In this document: positions 1 through 5,652 of the stretch, piece by piece
Position numbering within the stretch: the first letter of the stretch is position 1
Layout of the letters: each line of letters starts with the position of its first letter
Source: Methanosarcinaceae archaeon
Lineage (GTDB): Archaea; Halobacteriota; Methanosarcinia; Methanosarcinales; Methanosarcinaceae
Assembly: GCA_017613335.1 (NCBI GenBank)
Contig: JAGAEB010000069.1
Location: forward strand, 1-18,575
Length of the DNA: 18,575 nucleotides
Direction: 5' to 3'
Notes under the pieces: generated by a model
Database searches by the model: none
Seen by the model: the letters and a program-made list of their open reading frames with translations, nothing else
What the model was told of the DNA's origin: nothing
Made by a program: the position numbers and the translations under genes

Positions 1-1248
1 CCAGATGATGTACTGGGGAGAGAAGATCTTTCCGACGATGATGAAGGCCGTGATCGCCAGGAAACATGTCATGGCGAAGAGTCTGGCATTTTCCGGATTT
101 CTGATGAATTCGGAAGATGTGATGAAACGGCCGCCTTTTTCGGATCTTCTGATGACTTCTCTGAGGAAGAGACCGTAGATGAGAGCAAGGACGATGATCA
201 TCAGCGGCGTCAGGCATTTTCCGAGGCTGCTGACGGTATCATTGTGGATATTCACAGAACCGTAATCAAGGGCCAGCGGCAGTTTTGCAAAAGCTTCAAC
301 GCCGTAATCGTGGCCGAGGAAGACGAATGATGCAAGCAGGCTTTCGATCTGGACACCGCGGTCGGAATGATATTCCAGGAAAGACATGAAGCCTGAATAA
401 TCACAGATCATGAGCGGGAGGCAGACAGCCAGTCCGGTCAGGACGAAGATCGAAAATCCGATGACAGCTTTTTTGAGAGAATCCGTAAAAGCCTGTTTAT
501 CGGCGGCGATATCGCCGGCGGATTTCCGGACTTTGTTCTTTCCTGTCCTGACGCGGCGTGATTCCGAAAGATGCGGCATCATGTCGACCAGATAAGGTAT
601 CAGGAAGACCGGTGCCAGAAGGATGGGATACAGTTTTGTCAGCGTGGCAAGAGCCAGCAGGAACCAGGCGATATTGCGGTGTTCCGAGAAATAGGCATAA
701 ACTGCCGCGATCACCGGGATCGTGGCGAAAATATCATACCATTTCGGGACGATCGGACCGATCGCGCACAGGCAGGCTGTAAAAACGAACATCAGAAGGA
801 TCGGTGATCTGCCGTATTTTCTGCCGCAGAGACCGGCGACAGCGGTTCCGGCAAGACAGAAAATGTAGACGAGAGCGGTATAGGCATTTGCGTATGGTAT
901 GTAGTCTGTTTGGTAAGTGCCGGTAAAATTATTGACGAAGAACGCCGGGACCGTAAAGAAAACGAGTGAAAGCGGCGGATATTCGATAAAGAAATCATGA
1001 TACGGGATGAGACCTGCCGTCACATTGGCGCCGTAAGTCATGTAAAGATAAACAGACGTGTTTGCGCTGGAAAATCCTGTGTATTCATAAACGTAATAGA
1101 TAAAGAAAGCAATGATGCCTGCAAAGATCAGAAAAGACAGACCGGCGATGCCGTCGGAAGCTGCCTTCCGCTGACGGTCGCCCTTATCGGTTCCCGGATC
1201 CCGGGAAACGTCTTTGACAGGCTCAGCGCTGTTTTGGCTGTCAGACAT
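1..1248 (-). CDS. GT87/DUF2029-type polytopic membrane glycosyltransferase, C-terminus cut by window edge
   Basis: Read on the minus strand from ATG at 1248, the frame stays open for 416 codons to base 1, so the C-terminus lies outside the window. The product is strongly hydrophobic, with a first membrane segment around residues 36-53. A loop follows with IPYHDFFIEYPPLSL, the Pro-Tyr-x-Asp...Glu-Tyr-Pro-Pro pattern of GT-C fold glycosyltransferases of the GT87/DUF2029 group. Members of that group transfer sugars from polyprenyl-phosphate donors on the outer face of the membrane; the acceptor here is unknown. LTKLYPILLAPVFLIPYLVDM and the final GKIFSPQYIIW match the neighbouring upstream gene closely, so the two are tandem paralogues, 157 nt apart on the same strand. 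There is no ribosome binding site before the ATG, and a TATA-like palindrome sits about 27 nt upstream, which suggests a leaderless start. The exact sugar specificity cannot be told. Confidence 0.85.
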   Translation of the reverse strand, partial: MSDSQNSAEPVKDVSRDPGTDKGDRQRKAASDGIAGLSFLIFAGIIAFFIYYVYEYTGFSSANTSVYLYMTYGANVTAGLIPYHDFFIEYPPLSLVFFTVPAFFVNNFTGTYQTDYIPYANAYTALVYIFCLAGTAVAGLCGRKYGRSPILLMFVFTACLCAIGPIVPKWYDIFATIPVIAAVYAYFSEHRNIAWFLLALATLTKLYPILLAPVFLIPYLVDMMPHLSESRRVRTGKNKVRKSAGDIAADKQAFTDSLKKAVIGFSIFVLTGLAVCLPLMICDYSGFMSFLEYHSDRGVQIESLLASFVFLGHDYGVEAFAKLPLALDYGSVNIHNDTVSSLGKCLTPLMIIVLALIYGLFLREVIRRSEKGGRFITSSEFIRNPENARLFAMTCFLAITAFIIVGKIFSPQYIIW

Positions 1249-1267
1249 GAAATTTCCAATGTCATGA

Positions 1268-1282
1268 AACTATTAAATAGTT
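1268..1282 (-). promoter_or_regulatory. Palindromic TATA-like box for the partial GT87 gene
   Basis: AACTATTAAATAGTT is a perfect 15-bp palindrome. It holds a TATTTAATA-like box A centred about 27 nt before the ATG at 1248. An archaeal TATA box normally lies about 25 nt before the transcript start, so this would give an almost leaderless mRNA. The symmetry could also serve a repressor. This is a position and composition call only. Confidence 0.5.
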
Positions 1283-1324
1283 CCTGAAACGATTGACCGG
1301 ACAGAAGAACGGGCGGCCTTCAGG

Positions 1325-1404
1325 CAGTTCCGGATTTTTCGGGAACTGAAACGGGAATCCTGACGGCGTACGATCTTCCGGCTGTCCGGGATCCGGACGG
1401 CCGG
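1325..1404 (-). terminator. Two hairpins just after the second GT87 gene
   Basis: The first lies two bases past the stop codon of the 1406-3067 gene: arms 1378-1389 and 1393-1404 (12 bp with one G-U pair) around a 3-nt GAT loop. The second pairs CAGTTCC (1325-1331) with GGAACTG (1342-1348). Neither is followed by a clear T-tract on the minus strand, so termination is uncertain. They could instead stabilise the 3' end. The gap to the next gene is otherwise featureless apart from that gene's promoter. Confidence 0.4.
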
Positions 1405-1405
1405 G

Positions 1406-3067
1406 TCATGTGTTCTGTTTTCCGGAAATATTCCTGAATTCCTGCTGCGCTTCTTCGAACTGTTTTTCTCTGTAACGGCGGGCGGCACATGTTCTGAGAT
1501 CGGTCGTCCGGCAGAGGACAACAGCCGCAAGTCCCATTATCAGAAGGAAGATGTTTCTGATGAAAACGAGGAGGACAGAACTTGTTTTGAAATTAAGGAG
1601 CGGTGAATAATTATGCGGATAAATCAGATACGACAGGATGCAGCTGATCACATAGACGGCGAAAAAGATCAGGGCATATCTGAAAGTGACGGTGAAGGCT
1701 TTTCTGATCGTTTCGTCGGCGCAGTCTTTGAGCGCGACTTCCGAACAGCCGGGCAGCCGGGAGAGGATGTTTTCCGGGAAGAGGATATTTCCGGCTGCAG
1801 ACGCTCCGATGTTTCTGACGGTGATGCGCGTTTCCGGGTCTTCGCGGATGAAGGCGAAGGGAATGAAAGGAAAGAGCCAGATGATATACGATGTTGAGAA
1901 AACCTTTCCGGCCATCATGAAGAAAAGAACGATCAGGAAGGAGACCATCGCGAAAACGCGATCATTCTGCGGATCTGACAGCCAGGCTTCGGACGTCGGA
2001 TGAGTGTTGTTTCTGAAGATGATCCGGATATAGAGTGCATAGATGACGGCGTAGATGCACATCATGACCGGCGTGGCTGCTTTTGCAACAATGTCGGCGA
2101 CGTTTCCGTAAAGGTGCGGGGAGCCGTAATTGTTGATGCGGATCGTATCAGCCAGTATGTCAATGCCGAAATTGCGTCCGAGAAGAATGATTGATGCATA
2201 AATGGTCTCGATATGAAGACCGCGTTCGACATGATAAGTCAGAAAAGCAAAAAAACCGTCAGCATCGATGATCACGAACGGCAGCGTGAAAATGATCCCG
2301 GTGACAGCAAAGACGGCAAATCCGGCGCCGGCTTTTTTCAGGGCGGACATAAATTTCTGTTTATCTGCCGGATCAATGCCGGAAGAAACGCCTGAAAACG
2401 ACATCATGACCGATCTGAGGAAAGGTTTCATGTCGATCAGATAAGGGATCAGAAAGACCGGCGCCAGAAAGATCGGATAGAGCTTTGTCAGGACGGCGGC
2501 GGAGAGCAGGAACCATCCGGTCAGGCGATGCTTCGTGATGTAGGCATAGACGGCTCCCATCGTGATGACGGCGGGGAAGACGTCATAAAAATTCGTGAGA
2601 ATGGGCCCGACGGCGCAGACTGAGACGGCGTAGGCGCCCATCGTCAGAACTGTCGGAACGTTGTATTTTCTGCCGATCAGGGCCGAGATATACAGGCCGG
2701 TCAGACAAAAGACATAAACCAGAAAACTGAATGCTGCGCCGTAAGCGCCCAGGTATCTGTGGTAGGCGGGCACTGTGAAGAAGATAAGTGAAAACGGCGG
2801 ATATTCCAAAAAGAAATCATGGTACGGAACAAGTCCTTTGAGGACATTTGAACCGTATTTGAAAAACAGCCTGTAAGAAAAATCGCTGATGCGGACGATT
2901 TCATCATAGACGTAAAAAACGAATACAGCGATAATGCATGAAAAGATCAGAAAAAGGATCAGATCCCGGAATACACCGGACGCCGGTGATAATGCGCCGC
3001 TGTCGCTCTTTGGCAGTCTGAATGGTATTTTTGATTTCAGGAATGACAATTGTTTCGGAAAATTCAT
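1406..3067 (-). CDS. GT87/DUF2029-type polytopic membrane glycosyltransferase
   Basis: A 553-residue hydrophobic protein with roughly ten or more predicted membrane segments. The first, near residue 40, is followed by a loop with VPYHDFFLEYPPFSLIFF, the acidic Pro-Tyr-x-Asp/Glu-Tyr-Pro-Pro signature of GT-C enzymes of the GT87 group. Later hallmarks shared with the next gene are LTKLYPIFLAPVFLIPYLIDM and GKVFSTSYIIWLFPF. By family it should move a sugar from a lipid-linked donor onto a surface glycan or glycolipid. I chose the ATG at 3067. The frame also allows a TTG at 3100, but that lies inside a leader hairpin, and the ATG gives a normal start before the first membrane helix. The C-terminus is a short basic, Glu/Gln-rich cytoplasmic tail. 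DUF2284 lies upstream on the same strand across 190 nt with its own repeat array and promoter, so this gene probably starts its own transcript. Confidence 0.87.
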   Translation of the reverse strand: MNFPKQLSFLKSKIPFRLPKSDSGALSPASGVFRDLILFLIFSCIIAVFVFYVYDEIVRISDFSYRLFFKYGSNVLKGLVPYHDFFLEYPPFSLIFFTVPAYHRYLGAYGAAFSFLVYVFCLTGLYISALIGRKYNVPTVLTMGAYAVSVCAVGPILTNFYDVFPAVITMGAVYAYITKHRLTGWFLLSAAVLTKLYPIFLAPVFLIPYLIDMKPFLRSVMMSFSGVSSGIDPADKQKFMSALKKAGAGFAVFAVTGIIFTLPFVIIDADGFFAFLTYHVERGLHIETIYASIILLGRNFGIDILADTIRINNYGSPHLYGNVADIVAKAATPVMMCIYAVIYALYIRIIFRNNTHPTSEAWLSDPQNDRVFAMVSFLIVLFFMMAGKVFSTSYIIWLFPFIPFAFIREDPETRITVRNIGASAAGNILFPENILSRLPGCSEVALKDCADETIRKAFTVTFRYALIFFAVYVISCILSYLIYPHNYSPLLNFKTSSVLLVFIRNIFLLIMGLAAVVLCRTTDLRTCAARRYREKQFEEAQQEFRNISGKQNT

Positions 3068-3091
3068 ACTGAGCCCGCCGTGATTCCGATG

Positions 3092-3161
3092 AGACGGCAA
3101 TCCGTCTGATGTCTCCGGATCTGCTGCTGTATTCTTTCGTTAAGATCGTGATGATTTATAA
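3092..3161 (-). promoter_or_regulatory. Putative promoter and leader hairpin of the 1406-3067 gene
   Basis: On the minus strand ACTTATAAATC contains a good archaeal-type box A (about 3154-3161). A start about 25 nt downstream would leave a leader of about 60 nt before the ATG at 3067. Inside the leader AGACGG (3092-3097) pairs with CCGTCT (3102-3107) across a 4-nt loop. A role for the hairpin is not shown by the sequence. Confidence 0.45.
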
Positions 3162-3165
3162 GTTA

Positions 3166-3241
3166 TCAGGCGTGACCTTCATCATCATGATCGGTCGTGA
3201 CCGGCATCATCATGATCAGGCGTGACCGCTGTCATCGGTGA
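3166..3241. repeat. Imperfect 25-bp tandem repeat, 3 copies
   Basis: Units at 3166-3190, 3191-3215 and 3216-3241 share TC(A/G)G-CGTGACC followed by a CATCATCATGA-like half. The third copy is diverged and one base longer. The array fills the space between the DUF2284 stop and the GT87 promoter. Confidence 0.75.
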
Positions 3242-3257
3242 TCAATGCAACCGGATT

Positions 3258-4097
3258 TCATCGCATTCCCGGATGAAAACCGCATCGGAGACGGCCATAT
3301 CGGTCGACCAGCAGGATGCCCCACCACTTGACTGTTTTCGTCACAGGAAACTCAAGCGGAATGCCGACATTTCTGAGCGTGGCGACGACATCGATGCCGA
3401 CGGCTTCCATGGATGGCCGGGCTTTGTACGGATGGCGGCATCTGGCGCCTGTTCCCGCGCATTCGTCACAGTATTTGCAGCTGCCGCCTGTGAGGCCTGC
3501 GGCGAACCGGTATCCTTTGCTCAGCGTCAGGCTTTCGAGTTTGAGGAGGATCTCCGAAAGATCGACGGCTTTTGTCCGGATCTTGAGGGACACTTCTTCA
3601 GAATCAACGAGAGAAGAAGGCTTCGGAGGGTTATGATATTCCGTCGAGACCATGACGGCATAATGATAGTTCTCCAGGATCTCCCGGAACTGAGAAGGCG
3701 TCATGACATTCGGCGGACAGACGAGATCACCGTAATGACGGCAGCGGGGGATCATGCATTTCATCAGAACGCGTTCATCGACGACGATGCTCGTCGTCGG
3801 CAGGATGACGGCATCAGTCGCGCCGTTCTCAAGCGCCAGGCTGACAAGATCTTTCAGGGTTTCCGTCCAGACGCCGTATCCGGAGACCGGAAGAGAGCCT
3901 TCGGCGTTCTTTTTTGAAACATTTCCGGCCGGAACATCAGTTTTTCCGTCGTGTGTTCCGTTTCTGCATCCGGCGTTTCCGACATCGTTTTCAGCTGTAT
4001 TTCCAGCTCCGGTTTCAGCCGTGGTTTCAGCTCCGGTTTCAGCTTTGTTTTCAGCTTTGTTTTCTTTTCCGTGTTCACAATCTGCTTTCGCTTTCAT
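3258..4097 (-). CDS. DUF2284 Cys-rich putative metal-binding protein with low-complexity N-terminus
   Basis: 279 residues. Residues ~75-279 match the DUF2284 family: KCMIPRCRHYG...CPPN (Cys114, Cys119, Cys127), then GGSCKYCDECAGTGARCRHP (Cys207, Cys210, Cys213, Cys220), then RPSMEAVGIDV. The seven cysteines plausibly bind a metal or Fe-S cluster. The family is common in anaerobic archaea and clostridia, and I know of no settled biochemical role. The first ~70 residues are not part of the usual domain: they are hydrophilic, built on an Ala-Glu-Asn/Thr theme, and encoded by 12-bp tandem repeats (3992-4063). The ATG at 4097 is preceded by GAGAGGCTGAAGG, a plausible ribosome binding site, so the extension is probably translated. 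A hairpin with a T-tract lies in the leader 17-43 nt upstream. The nearest same-strand gene, ncsA, ends 360 nt upstream. Confidence 0.88.
   Translation of the reverse strand: MKAKADCEHGKENKAENKAETGAETTAETGAGNTAENDVGNAGCRNGTHDGKTDVPAGNVSKKNAEGSLPVSGYGVWTETLKDLVSLALENGATDAVILPTTSIVVDERVLMKCMIPRCRHYGDLVCPPNVMTPSQFREILENYHYAVMVSTEYHNPPKPSSLVDSEEVSLKIRTKAVDLSEILLKLESLTLSKGYRFAAGLTGGSCKYCDECAGTGARCRHPYKARPSMEAVGIDVVATLRNVGIPLEFPVTKTVKWWGILLVDRYGRLRCGFHPGMR
3992..4063 (-). repeat. 12-bp in-frame tandem repeat in DUF2284 gene, 6 copies
   Basis: Six consecutive 12-bp units on the plus strand (consensus CAGCTCCGGTTT, with variants such as CAGCTTTGTTTT) encode four-residue repeats of the Ala-Glu-Asn/Thr type near residues 12-35. 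The unit length is a multiple of three, so copy changes would keep the frame. Confidence 0.8.
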
Positions 4098-4113
4098 CCT
4101 TCAGCCTCTCTGC

Positions 4114-4140
4114 AAAAAAACATTGCTGAAACATCAGCAA
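4114..4140 (-). terminator. Hairpin plus T7 tract in front of the DUF2284 gene
   Basis: On the minus strand TTGCTGA and TCAGCAA (4134-4140 and 4123-4129) form a perfect 7-bp stem with a TGTT loop, followed by TG and seven T (4120-4114). It looks like an intrinsic terminator, yet it ends only 16 nt before the ATG at 4097. It could end the ncsA transcript or act as an attenuator in the DUF2284 leader. Confidence 0.55.
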
Positions 4141-4330
4141 TATGCCGGATATGACAAAATGTGATGACAGAGTAATTCTGATTTTTTAAGATATTCTTTA
4201 TTTGTAAAGATGTCGCCGGCCGGATGATCATGGTCTGCGGGAAACGTAACGGAATCATGAAAAACAGAACGGTTGTGTCGGTGAAATTGTATCGGGCGGG
4301 TCAAGGTTCTGATCCGGCAGCTTTTCGCTG

Positions 4331-4428
4331 TTTTTCCTTTGTCTTTCGTTGTTTTTCCGATGTCTTGCCGTTGTTTTTCCGATGTCTTGCCGTTGTTTTT
4401 CCGATATTTTGCCGTTGTCTTTCCGTTG
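4331..4428. repeat. 22-bp tandem repeat array, about 4.5 copies
   Basis: Units at 4352-4373 and 4374-4395 are identical; 4396-4417 differs slightly, and the flanking units at 4331-4351 and 4418-4428 are degenerate. Shared words are TTTTTCCGATGTC and TTGCCGTTG. The array lies just after the ncsA stop within the 360-bp space before DUF2284. A 110-codon minus-strand frame through it (4134-4466) is Lys/Asn/Thr low complexity and I do not call it a gene. Confidence 0.85.
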
Positions 4429-4458
4429 TTCTCCTGACGTCTTTCTGTTTCCTTTATG

Positions 4459-5412
4459 TTATTCATCCATGACGGTTTTTTCGAGCATCCGGCAGGCCTG
4501 ACAGACGTTGTCGTTGCAGGGCTCTCCGCAGATGCGGCAGATCGTCATCGGGGATTCCGGCAGAGCCGCGGCGACCATGGGAACGAGCGTATCGAAACCG
4601 CGGACGAGCGAATATTTTGTGCCCGGGTGGCTGATCTCGAAATTGTTCAGCATGCCCCGGACTTCTTTTCTGAGGGCGCCGTAGGAATGCGGACAGGCCG
4701 TGAGTTCCATGGGCATGTCGTGGAGCCGGGCGTAAAGCGCCACTTCTCTTTCGGGTATTTTGCGGAGCGGTTTTATCCGGAGGACAAAATTTTCCAGAGG
4801 CGTCACGGATGAGAATCTGACCATTTTTTCAACATCGCCGCGGAGATGATTGAGCATGATCGTCTGCGCTTCGTCATCCAGATTGTGGCCGATGACAAGT
4901 TTTGAGGCGCCGATCTCTGAGGCGACCCTGTTCAGGATCTTTTTCCGGAGAACGCCGCAGTAACTGCACGGGCCGATCTCTTTTCTTTCACCGCTGCTGA
5001 AATTTTCTTTCAGATTTTTCTCTGAGACGATCTCATCCATCGTTTTTCCGTATTCTTCTTTGTAAGAACGGACGATATGTTCTATGCCGAGCTTTTTCGT
5101 AAATTCGCGTGTCCGCTCAACAGACAGATTCCGGTATCCTTCGATGCCCTCGTCGATCGTGATCGCGACGATCCGGATGTCCCGGCGCTGTCCGAAGATC
5201 ATATTCATCAGATAAAGAGCAACGGAGCTGTCTTTTCCGCCGCTGAAAGCAACAGCGATCGTTTCATTTTTTCCGACAGGATATTTCTGCCGTATCGTCA
5301 GCTTGACTTTTCTCTCAATGTCTTCGCAGAAATGGTCTCTGCAGAGATGAAGACCTGAATATTTCTGGTAGATGATCGCGGGTCTGCCGCATTTTCTGCA
5401 CGGGATCGTCAT
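4459..5412 (-). CDS. ncsA: Archaeal NcsA/TtuA-type tRNA 2-thiolation protein (TIGR00269 family)
   Basis: 317 residues with the full architecture of the Ncs6/TtuA group. An N-terminal zinc knuckle has Cys5, Cys8, Cys24 and His27. The ATP-pyrophosphatase PP-loop SGGKDS is at 57-62. Cys149, Cys152 and Cys240 sit where TtuA holds its catalytic [4Fe-4S] cluster, followed by the GHNLDDEAQT motif (175-184). A C-terminal zinc motif has Cys292, Cys295, Cys304 and Cys307. Family members adenylate a tRNA uridine and replace O2 with sulfur, using a ubiquitin-like or other sulfur carrier; in most archaea this is the wobble U34 of Lys, Glu and Gln tRNAs, so the symbol is assigned by homology. There is no ribosome binding site; a TTTTATA box lies about 27 nt before the ATG, so the gene is probably leaderless. 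It is divergent from the gatCA fusion, another tRNA-directed enzyme, across 240 bp containing a 13-bp repeat array. Confidence 0.92.
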   Translation of the reverse strand: MTIPCRKCGRPAIIYQKYSGLHLCRDHFCEDIERKVKLTIRQKYPVGKNETIAVAFSGGKDSSVALYLMNMIFGQRRDIRIVAITIDEGIEGYRNLSVERTREFTKKLGIEHIVRSYKEEYGKTMDEIVSEKNLKENFSSGERKEIGPCSYCGVLRKKILNRVASEIGASKLVIGHNLDDEAQTIMLNHLRGDVEKMVRFSSVTPLENFVLRIKPLRKIPEREVALYARLHDMPMELTACPHSYGALRKEVRGMLNNFEISHPGTKYSLVRGFDTLVPMVAAALPESPMTICRICGEPCNDNVCQACRMLEKTVMDE

Positions 5413-5435
5413 GAATGTCTTTAAGAACTGACGGG

Positions 5436-5443
5436 TATAAAAG
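5436..5443 (-). promoter_or_regulatory. Box A/TATA element for ncsA
   Basis: CTTTTATA on the minus strand is centred about 27 nt before the ncsA ATG, with no Shine-Dalgarno sequence between. This is the classic layout of an archaeal leaderless promoter and one of the best clues to the domain of the organism. Confidence 0.65.
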
Positions 5444-5460
5444 AAATAGCTGAAGAAACA

Positions 5461-5561
5461 GGGAAGAGATGAAGGGAAGAGATGAAGGGAAGAGATGAAG
5501 GGAAGAGATGAAGGGAAGAGATGAAGGGAAGAGATGAAGGGAAGAGATGAAGGGAAGAGAT
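5461..5561. repeat. 13-bp tandem repeat, seven perfect copies plus a partial
   Basis: The unit GAAGGGAAGAGAT is repeated without error from 5471 to 5561, with the last 10 bases of a further unit at 5461-5470. It is a pure purine-rich tract on the plus strand except for one T per unit. It begins about 18 bp upstream of the ncsA TATA box and ends about 90 bp before the gatCA start. Confidence 0.95.
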
Positions 5562-5602
5562 GACCAAAAATGAGAAATAGATATCATCGCATCAGTCTGT
5601 CA

Positions 5603-5631
5603 GATACAGACAGGACGGGATACAGACAGGA
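5603..5631. repeat. 13-bp direct repeat in the gatCA leader
   Basis: GATACAGACAGGA occurs at 5603-5615 and again at 5619-5631, 3 bp apart and about 20 bp before the gatCA start codon. It could be a protein site or a young duplication of the kind seen elsewhere in the window. Confidence 0.6.
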
Positions 5632-5652
5632 TCCGCATCCGGGGTTTTTGAA

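Noticed and set aside
3068..3100. Upstream TTG start for the GT87 protein
   Set aside because: It sits in a leader hairpin; the ATG at 3067 gives a normal N-terminus before the first membrane helix.
3222..3917. 231-codon plus-strand frame
   Set aside because: It is antisense to the well-supported DUF2284 domain and has no motif of its own.
4134..4466. 110-codon minus-strand frame overlapping the ncsA stop
   Set aside because: It is Lys/Asn/Thr low complexity derived from the 22-bp array and continues through a terminator-like hairpin; its ATG overlaps the ncsA stop only by chance.
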